Positions 27,001 through 40,892 of a DNA stretch of 64,000 nt are shown one piece after another; the stretch's first letter is position 1, and each line of letters starts with the position of its first letter. This DNA is from Hofstenia miamia (lineage: Eukaryota; Xenacoelomorpha; Acoela), in the NCBI GenBank assembly GCA_004352715.1, contig SCFE01000024.1, positions 2,158,616-2,222,615 on the forward strand. The letters run 5' to 3'. Under the pieces are notes generated by a model, which saw only the letters and a program-made list of their open reading frames with translations, made no database searches and was not told the DNA's origin. Made by a program: the position numbers and the translations under genes.

Positions 27001-30000
27001 TTATTATGATGTTAAAATTATTTTCTATATGTTCGTCAGGATGTTGGTAGTATTGACCAGATGGGGAAATCCAGTTTTTTATGCAGAGAATTGTAAGCAA
27101 TTTCCGCAATGATGATAGTATACTTACAAGTCGTGTAAAGGGTTTTTGTTGATTTTATAATTGGATGATGTTATATTAATTGTTCACAATTTAAAGAAAA
27201 AGGCGATTATTTTATTGTGTGTAGTATTTCGTACAGATCGTTCACTTTGCCTAAGAAATTCTAAAATTGTCCAATTAAGTTCCAATATAAGTTTTGAATT
27301 TGTTAATCCAAATTTTGTATCCAACCTACGGGATATATGTTTGATTTCAGATAACATTTTATATGTGTAATACACAGATTTTCTGTGCATCTGATAATTA
27401 ATGTTTGGATTTCAATAGTAAACCTAGAAAATGGAGAATTTCAAGGAAAAAGCACATAAAACAGATTTATTATTACAAAACAAATGCATTGTCTTTATTT
27501 GAAGGAGTTCTGAAGAACAATAGGATCAACATCACTCTCAATGGCGGAAAGCCCCCTGTTAATTTCTCTATTTGTTTGCTACCAAGTCAAGTTTCGGTTC
27601 TCAGTTATTTGAAAATCGTGAGTCATTAACAGATCTATTGCAGAAGATTTGAATTCTCTCCATACCTAACGTTCATGTATTTATAAGGCTTTTGACCTAT
27701 ACAAGCAATAAAGATTTGGACTGTTTCTTGATGTATCCCAAAGCCATTGACGTCGAGGTCTTACGGGCACACCTCGATGGGACAGAGCCGGGTGGTGGAA
27801 GAAGAGTGAAGGTGAAAAAGGAGAATCTCCTCTATCACGTTGTGCTTTCAGATTAAAAATATTTTTTAGGATAATGAATTTTTTCCAAAATCCCCGCGAT
27901 GTTTAAGGTTAAACTAATTGAACTAATTACGAGAAGATAATTTCTTGTAGAATTAATGATAAACCAGAACGAATAAAGATTCTCATCGTAATTTCAAAGA
28001 TAAAATTCTTTGAAAATTTTTTCATGCTGTAAATTTGCCGGATCCTTTGGTTATGGCTAACCAAACATGTTCAAAAAACTCAATTTTACAAAAGTTGCTG
28101 AAATTCATTAAAATCATATCAACAATTTCTGTTCTTCGAATTTGTAAAAAAATATTGTTCCAGAAAATTTTTTAAGGGAGAAAAAACAGTAAATATCATC
28201 ACAGAAATGCAAAAACGTTGACTAGACTAATGCATTTCTCCGAATAGAAAAATGAGATAAATCTGTGTGCAATTGATATTAAAATCTCAATTGCCTAATC
28301 ATTAATCTAAAAACTTTTTGACATTTTGTAAACGTGCTTCAAGCAAATCTGCATATTTAAATGTTAATTTTTTCATTGTTTTATGTAATCCATCCGTATT
28401 AAAGTTTATTATTAGGATTTTATCATATTACTTAAATATATTGCAAAATTTCGGTATTCATTTTTTTCAATATTTTTTGAATTCAATTAGACAATTTTAA
28501 TCTAAAGGTAATCTACTATACAGGGTGTTCTAAAAGTCCTTGACAATTTTGCAAATGAATATCTCGGAAACTATTAAGAATATAAAAATGCATATGGAAA
28601 ATTCAGAAAGCTTGCTATCCTAATTTTTAAATTGAATATTCAAAGATATTTAATGTGGCATTATTTCTTACACGACACATGTCAAATTTTTAGCAAAACT
28701 GCTCCAGCTTTGCATTGCCAATGGTTGCAACAGCTTCTGTTTTTCATGCCTACAGCTCATCCACGTCTTTTGGCATAGGGGGAACATAAACCAATCCTTT
28801 TTTGTGGTGGTTCCTTTCCGAATTTTCTGTGAAATACAAGTTGAACATAAGTCCGTGAATTAGTTTTTGCAAATTCAACCATACAAAATGCTTTTTCTGG
28901 TTGAGTGAACTCCTTTAATGGGTTTGAAAAGTAATACGAAAATCAATAGCCATACAAAACTTACTAGAATTCATAGTGAGAAGATATGGGGACTTCAAAT
29001 GTGCCCAAGACTTTTGGAACACTACTATTTTTCATTAAAACTCAATTTAGAATTTAATCAAAACATTTATTATCAATTTTATTTACTATTAACCNNNNNN
29101 NNNNNNNNNNNNNNNNNNNNNNNNNNNNNNNNNNNNNNNNNNNNNNNNNNNNNNNNNNNNNNNNNNNNNNNNNNNNNNNNNNNNNNNNNNNNNNNNNNNN
29201 NNNNNNNNNNNNNNNNNNNNNNNNNNNNNNNNNNNNNNNNNNNNNNNNNNNNNNNNNNNNNNNNNNNNNNNNNNNNNNNNNNNNNNNNNNNNNNNNNNNN
29301 NNNNNNNNNNNNNNNNNNNNNNNNNNNNNNNNNNNNNNNNNNNNNNNNNNNNNNNNNNNNNNNNNNNNNNNNNNNNNNNNNNNNNNNNNNNNNNNNNNNN
29401 NNNNNNNNNNNNNNNNNNNNNNNNNNNNNNNNNNNNNNNNNNNNNNNNNNNNNNNNNNNNNNNNNNNNNNNNNNNNNNNNNNNNNNNNNNNNNNNNNNNN
29501 NNNNNNNNNNNNNNNNNNNNNNNNNNNNNNNNNNNNNNNNNNNNNNNNNNNNNNNNNNNNNNNNNNNNNNNNNNNNNNNNNNNNNNNNNNNNNNNNNNNN
29601 NNNNNNNNNNNNNNNNNNNNNNNNNNNNNNNNNNNNNNNNNNNNNNNNNNNNNNNNNNNNNNNNNNNNNNNNNNNNNNNNNNNNNNNNNNNNNNNNNNNN
29701 NNNNNNNNNNNNNNNNNNNNNNNNNNNNNNNNNNNNNNNNNNNNNNNNNNNNNNNNNNNNNNNNNNNNNNNNNNNNNNNNNNNNNNNNNNNNNNNNNNNN
29801 NNNNNNNNNNNNNNNNNNNNNNNNNNNNNNNNNNNNNNNNNNNNNNNNNNNNNNNNNNNNNNNNNNNNNNNNNNNNNNNNNNNNNNNNNNNNNNNNNNNN
29901 NNNNNNNNNNNNNNNNNNNNNNNNNNNNNNNNNNNNNNNNNNNNNNNNNNNNNNNNNNNNNNNNNNNNNNNNNNNNNNNNNNNNNNNNNNNNNNNNNNNN

Positions 30001-31053
30001 NNNNNNNNNNNNNNNNNNNNNNNNNNNNNNNNNNNNNNNNNNNNNNNNNNNNNNNNNNNNNNNNNNNNNNNNNNNNNNNNNNNNNNNNNNNNNNATAATG
30101 GCAGCACAGGAGCAAGCAATAAGAACAAACTGGGTGAAGAAGCATATAGACAGATGAGTAGAAGCAGGGCCCACTGAATATACACGGCCATGGCATTAGC
30201 AGCAAGTCTGTTAAAAAGGAGGCCCAAACAATTTAACGTGTTAATAATGAAATTCATGAAAAATAACCAAGAACAACATAAAATAACAATAACATCTAAA
30301 ATACATTTATAATGTTAACAAAAAAACACACTGAATTATTTACTATAATACTTAACTGTTTTACAAATGATTTTCGAGTAACATTCCTACATGATTTTCG
30401 AAAATTGTTGAAACAAATGTTAATTGATATTCTAAATAAAATATCTTTACAGTGAAGCTCATCTTGAGGACAAAAGAAAGGATGTATTTTACAATGTTTT
30501 TGCAATGCCATACGAACACTTTTAGCAAAGTTAAACTGATTGTCTATTTCCAAAAAGGTATCAAAGCTTGGGAGTAAAATTTGAAAAACTTCAAAGACAG
30601 AAATAAGTAATGGTTGACTGGGAGTCGTAAGACCACCTCTATCAACAATATTAAAGTAAGTATATAATGATGGACTTTCGTGGTAAATAGTACTTTCTAG
30701 AATAGCTTTGCAATCACAACAATAAGGAAGTTTTGCTTGTATGTAACCAGCTACATATGCAAGGACTTCTTTTTCATTAGATGTCAGATAACCAGAAATG
30801 CAAATGTCGATGTCATTCAAAACACTTGGACGGGTAATACAATGTCGCATAAATTCATAATTTAAATGATTTAGAGCACTAAGAACCTTAATAATTTTCT
30901 CAGATTTTTCAATGTTTTCATAGGAAATTAAAAATTTTCCACCAGACATCTGTCTATATTCTCCATAACGACTATTGAATTAAATAGTTGTCAGTGAGCC
31001 TCCTTTCAATTTAGAATGCTGCCAATGCCACGGCCGTGTATATTCAGTGGGCC

Positions 31054-31089
<36 letters not shown>

Positions 31090-34000
31090 NTTACCATTCA
31101 TTAGTAATAATATTTTTTAAATGGTTTCAATAGCAATCTGCCATTATGCATTTCATTAGTTTGGTTAGCTCAAGTAAGGTCAATAAAATAATAGATGTAT
31201 TTAAACTTACTCAAAATTTATATTTTGACTTGCGTAAATCATGTAAATGTGCATATGTATATTTTGATTATTCAACTAAATTTTTTCATTTGCCAAAAAT
31301 GAAACTTAATAACAAATTTTAATATTTAAGGAATATTTTGTTTTTTAAAGCACTTCTATTCATAACTTTTAGAAAAATTCTATAATTTAGTCGTTTTTTG
31401 CCTATTAAAATAGAAACTTTTCTTACTTTGAGGAATTCGATAGCGAAAGGCGCGTTTACATTTGTGCGTCAAGAGGAAAGTTGAACACAAAATAGATCGA
31501 AAATATATTCCGTTCTTCTCCGTGCGTTTTCGCTGTCAATTTTGTGGGGTGTTTACATTAGGAATCTATTGAAATTGTCAAATGAAATCAACATGAGGAA
31601 TAGATGTAAATGCGACCATGCGCTATTGAAATCGTCAAATGAAATCAACATGAGGAACAGGTGTAAACGCGTCCATGCGCTATTGAATTCGCTTGACGAA
31701 TTCCTCAAGTTGAACCAGTGTAAACGGGGCTTAACATTACTAATATTTATTTACCCGCCAAATCAACATCATTATTATGCGTTATTTTGCATCAAGCAGT
31801 GCATGCTGTTAGATTTATATAAGAAACGTGGGAGCGGGCATAATTTTAGACTATTTTATTTTAGCGGCTGAAACAGTTAGTAGCATTAAACCAGACAAAC
31901 TTATACTATGTCATGTGCACAACACGTAGCTCTGGTTGAACGTGTTTATGAGCCTGCTATTGCAGAGGGGGCTCATGAATGCTAGACAAAAGTTGTGGAA
32001 TATAGGCGTTAGTTTACTAATGCTTATGGCCAATAAGAAACATAGTTTCTTAGTCAGCCTTAATAATGGCTGCATGCGGTTAAGTGAGTCATGTAGTTAT
32101 TCTATTAAGGTCACGTATCTTAAAAAATATTTCTCATTGCAACTTGAGCTGAAATAACTAAGTATATAAAATAGATATAAGATCATATTTCATTTGAAAG
32201 TTTGATAGTATTAACTAGTGTTCCTATTACTACCATAAAGTGTTAAGAAATCGATCAATGACGACTTGTTATATAGCTTGTTTAAAAATATATTAAAAAT
32301 TTTCATTGATTCTTTTAAAGTTTGAATAAATAGTAATGGGACTTCCCCATCCCATGTATATATGGGCCACTTTTGCATAATCCCAGCTATGAGATTTAAA
32401 TTTAAGTGTGTNGTTTTCGCTGTCAATTTTGTGGGGTGTTTACATTAGGAATCTATTGAAATTGTCAAATGAAATCAACATGAGGAATAGATGTAAATGC
32501 GACCATGCGCTATTGAAATCGTCAAATGAAATCAACATGAGGAACAGGTGTAAACGCGTCCATGCGCTATTGAATTCGCTTGACGAATTCCTCAAGTTGA
32601 ACCAGTGTAAACGGGGCTTAACATTACTAATATTTATTTACCCGCCAAATCAACATCATTATTATGCGTTATTTTGCATCAAGCAGTGCATGCTGTTAGA
32701 TTTATATAAGAAACGTGGGAGCGGGCATAATTTTAGACTATTTTATTTTAGCGGCTGAAACAGTTAGTAGCATTAAACCAGACAAACTTATACTATGTCA
32801 TGTGCACAACACGTAGCTCTGGTTGAACGTGTTTATGAGCCTGCTATTGCAGAGGGGGCTCATGAATGCTAGACAAAAGTTGTGGAATATAGGCGTTAGT
32901 TTACTAATGCTTATGGCCAATAAGAAACATAGTTTCTTAGTCAGCCTTAATAATGGCTGCATGCGGTTAAGTGAGTCATGTAGTTATTCTATTAAGGTCA
33001 CGTATCTTAAAAAATATTTCTCATTGCAACTTGAGCTGAAATAACTAAGTATATAAAATAGATATAAGATCATATTTCATTTGAAAGTTTGATAGTATTA
33101 ACTAGTGTTCCTATTACTACCATAAAGTGTTAAGAAATCGATCAATGACGACTTGTTATATAGCTTGTTTAAAAATATATTAAAAATTTTCATTGATTCT
33201 TTTAAAGTTTGAATAAATAGTAATGGGACTTCCCCATCCCATGTATATATGGGCCACTTTTGCATAATCCCAGCTATGAGATTTAAATTTAAGTGTGTTA
33301 TTTTTTTATTTTTAGTATGCCTCCAAAAAAGAAATTTAAGTATGATGACAGTTATATTACATATGGTTTTACATTTCTGAATAGCCAGGGATAAACCACA
33401 GTGTGTTATATGTATGCAAGTTCTGGCTCCCAGCGTTTTAAAGCCAGCAAAGTTAAGACGACATCTTGGATAGTAAACATACCAGCTTTGCAAATAAAGA
33501 TGAAGCATTTTTTTGATGTAATATAAGCAATTTTTGTAATTTATCTTTTATTGTTTTTGAAATATACATGTATTTTTAAGGGTCCGCGACTTTTATAAAA
33601 TTTTTAGTAGGCCCGTCAACCCAATTTCTTTATAAAAGGTTGGGAAACACTGACATAGAGTAAAATGAATTTTTGGTTCTTTGGTTTCTCTTTAGATTTT
33701 GATATCTTTTACTGATAGTTTTGCAAGATAGTATTTACTATTTAAATTCATTGGTGATCATTCCATTTAATCACGGCCTTGGAATTCCAGCAATTAATAA
33801 CATAGAGTTTTCCGCTTTTACCCAATCGCAGATCATTTATTATTTTTTGAATTTCAGCGTAAAAAAATTGACTTATATTCATTTGTGATATTTATCCCAC
33901 CTGCCACCAACTTCTTGCATAGGATCAGATTACACTGATAAGATTTTTTTTGTTTTTTCCATCATCGCTGCGGTATAAAAGAAAGACCACATTTGCTCCA

Positions 34001-37000
34001 TCATTTTATCATTTTCTTTCATTTTGTTTTTTCTTCAGATGCTTTGACGTTTGAAACAAAATTGACTTTGTGTTATATTCCTTTTCTTAGTCACAATTAG
34101 GTTATCAACCACTGAAAGTTTTCCTGATTAAAACTTTCTGTGGCAGTATTATAAGCATTGCGAATTTGTGCGTTGCTTTCGTGGAAACTGCCCTTAGACA
34201 TAAGAATTGAATAGTATTTAAGGCGTGTTTTCTATTTCTACAATATTTGAGAAACATGATATTTATAGTGAAATTGGCATTAATGCTCAAAGATGCATTT
34301 TTCACTGTAATTACACAATTTTAGCTAATTCTTGAGCAATCTCTTTGTAAGCGCATTCCTCAAGCATGGTCTTATTTACCTTAAAATCGCAATGGAATAC
34401 ATGTATAATTTAAGTAATTTAAATGAATAAATTTGAGATTTTTACCTTGATTCAAAGAAATTTAAAATCATAAATTTGATGGCCATCCTTGTGTTTTTAA
34501 ATTGTGTTTAGATTCGTTCCTTCAGCACTTAGTTTGGCCATTCACGAACTAGACGATAAGCATGTAGGTTGCTTTAATTTCCGCACTCGTGATGGGCTCT
34601 TACGATGCTTTGCTAACATTGAAAGTTTGAGAATATGTTTGGCAGCCCAAGTTTGTCTTGTCGCGTCACTTCACTCAGCTATTGATTTAAGCAATAATTG
34701 CTTTTCGGAAAAATTCAATTCACCCACATCTCAAAATGAACTGTATGTACTGTGTACCTTGTATGATCAGTTGTTAAGCTTATAAACATTGTATCTTTAT
34801 AAATGAATGTATTCAAAATGCAGCCTGCATCTAAATTTATTACATTTCTGATTTGATGTTATATATTATATTAAATTTTGCAAAGAATTCTCATACATTA
34901 GTAAACATGTTTGCATACATTTATACGGCTTTACAGGCAGTATTTTTACAGGCTGCAAATATAAAAAGAATTTAGTTACTGCGGAAAAAACGTGTTGACG
35001 GTCGGTTTTTGTCATTGCTCCTCACTGCAATTCGAATTCTACGACCACTAGTTTTTAAAGAAAACAAGATTTTTGGACTATAAAGGAAAATTCACTTTAA
35101 GTCACGATAGGATTGTTGGAACGCAAAATGCAAACGATCAGAAGGAACTCATGATGATGATAAAGACGGCCGTATCAGAAATGATTGATTCTATTTCAAC
35201 TGAGTTTGCGACACTGAATAAACGCGTCACCTCAATGGATTCAGTGATTACGGAAATGAATACAAGACACTGTGAAGAAGTAGCAAGAAACACCCGAATG
35301 ATAAATATGCTAAGTGCGAAAATCAGAGCAATTGAAGAAGAGAATTCCGCGCTGAGATACAAGAACCGCAGAATGAAGGAGATGTTAGATGGTCATCAAA
35401 AGTTTCTAGAACGTGTAGACGCGAAGACGCTCGCTTCTAACTTGATTATTACTGGTGTCAGTGAGAAAGAATCTATGATGAATAAGAGGGACGATGAAGG
35501 AAAAGTCGCTGACATTTTTTGTATAATGGGAGTTGATGCGTCATGTCTGGAAAGTACTTGAAGGATTGGTAAAGAATCTGATCGACCTCGTCCTATTCTC
35601 GCTAAGCTTCATTCAGGCATACGGTGCAAAAATACTTTGTCTAAGCGGCCTGTGCTTAAAAAATCTCTCGCAGCATTCGATAAGATTTTCGTCAAACCGG
35701 ATATCCACCCGGCAATCCGTAAGGAAGAAACCCGTTGCGGAATATTGTGGAGATGGAGAAGAATGCAGAAAACGATGGCATTGAGATTGAGTATGATTGG
35801 AAGAATCGCGTCGTTAAGAGAGATGGAGCGGTTATCGACATCTACTCCCTGTATTTTTAGATCTCGCACGTGCTCCAGAACATGTACATAAAAATAGTCG
35901 TCCTTGTCTTAGTATCTTATTTTGGAACGTTAATGGTATCGAAAATAAAATCAAGTGTTCTTCAGTATTAAATATTTCAATAGACAACAATATTGTGATA
36001 ATGTGTGAAACTAAATCTAGAAATTTCCATATCCCCAGTATTAATTTGTATAATTTTTCATTTAGGCCCAAACACACAGGTGGTGTAGGGATTGCTGTCG
36101 AATATTGGTTTGATCTCACACGTATTGAAAGTAAGCAATCAAAAGTTCGAAGAGTTGTGGATTGAGTTCGCCCTTTTTCTTGGTATTTCCTTTGGCGTCT
36201 GTTACATACCACCGCAAGAGTCCCCGCACTTTCACGAGTCAATGTTAACCAGCCTCATTTCCAGCCTATCTGAGTGTTCTTTGTCCTGTCACAAATGCAT
36301 ACTGTGTGGAGATCTATAAATGGAAAGATATTCCGATCTTAATGTAAAGCTGCACTCTCACCTACAAATCACAACAAATCCGGACACCAAAGTGAATCAA
36401 AGAGGAAAAATGATAATAGACATGTGTTCAGACACCCATACTGCAATTGTGAACAACTTCATGGAATTCACAGGAGGCTTGACCTACAGGCAGAAAGAGA
36501 AATGGTTATCGTCTATTGATGTGTGCATATTATCTCCTCCACTGAACCAAATCAAAACTTTTCGAGTGCATCAAGACCTCTCACTTCCTTTCAACCATGC
36601 CCCCTCATGCTGCAGATAGACTGTGGAAAAATCTCATCGAAATCGCTAGCCTCCATGCTCAAGCATTGTAATTCTCTAGGCAATAGTGAACACTGCACTA
36701 ACGTCAAGAAATCTTCCCAACTGCGGTTGATCAACCCTGATCTACTTGAGTTTGATTATCCCACCAGATGTACACCAGATCACGCCATCCGCAGAAGTGA
36801 AATTGATTTTGAATAATGTGTTGGCTAGTATAAGCAGAGCTTCAAGGGAGTCGCAGGCGATGTTAGGGAATGGCAGAAGTCGCAGGGATACCCCAATGAA
36901 CTGTTGGAATTGATTGCTCCAATCAAACTACCACATACCACAAGCTAATATGGAAATCTATCATTTGGAGAGGTACCATGGAATGGAGTAGTCACAATCA

Positions 37001-40000
37001 TGAGAACGTCCCACGGATATGGAGCTCCATGACCATTGCACCAGATTGTACAATTCCCATGAGAACCTCCTAAAACCTACAACAGATGACTTGCCATACA
37101 TTCCAGCTTTAGAAGATAATATAATGATAACAGAAGTAAGAGAAATAACTGACTCATTAAAACACAAAGCTGCCAGTGAAGATAGTGTGTACCCGGGGTT
37201 ATTATGGATCCTCAGTATGTCATGGCTGTACTTTCTGGTAAACCTGTTCAACATAATATTCGTCTTGAATACCTTTCCAGCATCGTGGGAGTCGTATAGG
37301 ATTACAATGTTATTTAAGAAAGGGAATCCGCTTGATTGCAATAAATACCGCGGTATAAACATGTGTAGGTGTCTTCACTAAAGTGTATGAAACTATTCTT
37401 GCGAGACGATTGTCAATGTAGTATAGCGTGTGTTCGGAGCAAACAGGCGCACAGAAACAGAAAGGATGTCTCAAGCAAATCTGCACACTTCGCCTACTCA
37501 TTGACCATGCAAGGAAATCAAATAAGGCTTTATTTCTTTTGTATATAGATTTCTCCAAGGCCTACGATAAAGTTCCTCGGACGAAACTATTCAATCTATT
37601 GCGATCCATTGAATGTGGACCAAGAATGTTATTGGCTCTTTTCCGAATTTACAAATCTACGAAGTTCGTCTTAGGGACAACGAGTGTCGATGCCACACAA
37701 CACAAGGTTTGAAACAAGGGTCCCCCACATCGTGCATCCTTTTTGTGTTCTATGTAGATGCTCTAATTCGTCGTCTTCGTTTTCTATGTGTTCTCGAAGA
37801 CTCACTCCCATCTCATTCCCTTCTCATGATGGATGATACGGGCCTTCTTGCTCGTTAATTCCAGGTGCTGTTGAAAACATTGAAAGTTGTTGTTGAGTAC
37901 TGTGAGAAATGTGGGACGTCTATCTATTGTGCTAAAACAAAACTCATGCTGATAAATGCATCGCAGGTCCATGACAGAGCATTGATTCCCGTAGATCAAA
38001 TCAACGTCACCTACTCATCATCCTATACATACCTTGGTGTTATTTTCAGTGATACAGGACGAAAAATTTCCAATGTGTCACAGCACATTGAATGTACCAA
38101 GGAAAATGTAGTCAAATATGCTGCTTTCACAAATGAGAATCCGGACATGCCGTTCACAATGAATAAAATGGGAGCCGACTCGGCCATATTGTTGTCTGTA
38201 TTGTACAGTTGCGAATCTTGGTTATCGGGTGCATGCCACAAGAATGCGGAAAGTGTATATAGTAAAGCTAATGTTATCCGTCAAATCATCTGTTCCCTGC
38301 TTGTGGAATGGAATTCCCCTCATGCCACACGCGTATTGCCACAAGACAACGCAACTGGTGGATGGACCAGATTCAACGCCCAATCGTCCATGCTCCACTC
38401 CTATTTTCACAGTTATATCGAACCGTCGAGTTTCCAGGATCTGTGTTTCTTGACAATGTAGTCTTAGGAGAAATTCCAGTGTCAGACAATTTCAAGGAAA
38501 GCATATCAAACTCAGATAAATAAAAAATTATTACATACGCTCAATTCAACCAGTCTGTGAGACAGCCCAGTTTCTACAACGACAAATTGGTTCAAGAGTA
38601 TGCTAGAATCAGCACCACAAGAATGCGTCGTCCGTCGCATCGATTACGAGTTGAAACATGTCAATGGTCGAGGTTGGAGAGGCAGGAATGATTGGGCACC
38701 TGCGACAACTCGTCTGTCCAGGATGAATTCCAAGCCATTTTCCGTTGCCCTGAAGACCCAACTAGTTACCCAACGTTTGCGTAATTCCACCTCTAACCTC
38801 GGATCCCTTTTCGATTATTTTTCCTCCTTTGTCAGTACAGCAGCTATTCACAATGTCCTATAAGCCCTTGATGCATAATTTCTAATTAGTGCAACACATT
38901 ATGGACCGTTAGATCTTACCTTTGTAAATTACATATATATTTACATAATTTTTGTTCTGGAGATGCGTGCGTTGTAATTTTAATGGTCAATAAACATATA
39001 TCTATCTAGTCTTTCATAAACCATTTAAATATAATAGTCGCCTTTTGATCTTGGGGTTTAATTTTCTTAGTGATAGTAAACAGTTAGTGACTTATATTTC
39101 TCTCAATTACATATTAACCTTTTAAATTAATGTAAATACTGTAACTAGTGTAGCTAGTGTACGTAACTTTAGGGTAAAAGTGAATCCAATCCTAGGTGCA
39201 TGCAGTACTATGCAAAATTCATAGGAAAGTAAGCCGTAGTGAAGAAATAACTACAGCACGTAACAGGCCTTTACCGGCCGCAGGCCGGCAGGTTCAGACC
39301 GCCAAAATCTGCCGGACTATTCAACACTGTTCTATATCACACGTTCTTATTTCAATTTTTCTAATGCAGAGTTTTTTTGCATTACCGTTAGAAGATACCA
39401 AAAATAGTTATATATAGTATTAGAAATTACATGAATGAATGGATTCAATATAGAATAAATTGAATTTTTGCAGAGTGGGTACAAAATACAATTCGTTTAT
39501 TTCAAAGATCTTAATGGTTGCCTCTAGCACTGCGCAAATATAACCAGTGAGATTCCTTTTATTTAAAACACCAATCAACTTGTCCTTATTTTGCTTTTCA
39601 ACGTCTTAACCCCACAGCGTATGATCAAATTTTCAACAATAAATTTATAGAATACATATATAATATGTACATCATATCATTATTTTTTGAAAACGGACAA
39701 AATCAAATATGAATTTCGGTTAATAACATTCCGAATTTTACAATTCCTTGATCCATTTAGCTTAAGACATGTTACTTGATTCACCTCGTTTGAAAAGCTT
39801 AGAAATAGCTGATCCATTTAAACCTCTGAGAGGCATATAAATTATTATTTATCTAATGATATCAATGTCATTCGATGCAGGTAAAGCGTGTCTTTTTACT
39901 TGATGACTATACATTTCATTTTTACAATAAACTTTAGCCCAGTGCGCACTGATCGCGACAGTCCTCCACTCACAGATGTCCGTTCCTCACGATTTTCTGA

Positions 40001-40849
40001 TCCTACTCTTAAGCCTGGTAGACTTGCTGAATCGTTTGTCTCACTTCAGTTAGAACGGGTATGGTGTTTCTTTTACACCAATTTTGAAAAATTTGATTTT
40101 CAGATCATAGTTTTTTTATTTTGTCATTTCAATTTAAGTTTTAATAATTATATTTTGAATTTCACTCAATGGTTAGAGATGTGCGGGGGGTTAGCTTCCT
40201 GAATCCGCACAGCATGAATCACTGCTAAACAATAGCCGGACCACAAAATATAACGGCATTGCATTACACTGCATTTAAACTATAACTGTCATTGACATCG
40301 TCTATTGAGAATTCTGACAGATACATAAGACGAAACTCAAATGGGTTCGTTGTTGCTACTGCAATCAAAGCCCCAACGAAAATACCTCTGCCTATTGCAT
40401 CTTCCAAATTTAATGGGAAACTAAAGATGAGTTTTTACTACAAAATTGCATCATTAGTTTACAAAAATATTCATGAAAAACACTGCGATTTTTATAGTTT
40501 TAGCAAGTAATTCAACTTTATTTTACTATTAAATATAAATGAAGTAACTTCTTGCAATGTTACAATTTTTTGCCACAATATAAGCTTTTTACATGATTTC
40601 ACAAATAAATCCACACCGTGCACACCTATGCCTTTGTTACTTCCTAATCTAAAATCTGTTATTTGAAGTTAAGTTTTTTCTGTTTTTTTATGTTTTCATA
40701 CATGATATGTTATCGACATGACATAAAATGTTTTACTATAAAATGTGGAGTTTCCTTTAGACACCCTTGCGAGATGAAATGCTGAATGAATTTCTAATAA
40801 AACAAAAGAACAACACAATGCTTATGAAAAATCCAAAAGAAGTTGAAAA

Positions 40850-40892
<43 letters not shown>

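Larger units (their letters stand above)
22621..28520. other. Long AT-rich intron interior
   Basis: Mostly featureless AT-rich DNA. It contains a Tc/mariner scrap at 24265, an (AT)n tract at 26719-26743 and a less AT-rich patch at 27733-27840. No host exon could be found. Confidence 0.45.
18548..33660. mobile_element. Interval bounded by hAT termini and matching 8-bp target duplications
   Basis: ACATAGAG occurs at 18548-18555 just before CAGAGTTTCCCAACC, and again at 33653-33660 just after a terminus that reads CAGTGTTTCCCAACC in reverse. These are hAT-type ends, and both lie near a GTCCGCG motif. The simplest reading is one insertion site in the host intron. Its interior, far larger than a normal 3-5 kb hAT element, has been filled by nested elements or scrambled during assembly. 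A transposase core (19035-19922) and a BED-finger fragment (33317-33515) lie inside, but in the wrong relative order. Confidence 0.6.

Noticed and set aside
28918-30257. Frames of about 360-420 codons over the 1000-N gap
   Set aside because: Length comes almost entirely from N; the real ends are intron and transposon sequence.
31542-33044. Pairs of identical short ORFs (about 110 and 73 codons)
   Set aside because: They lie in a MITE-like repeat and in a duplicated contig overlap; no family features.
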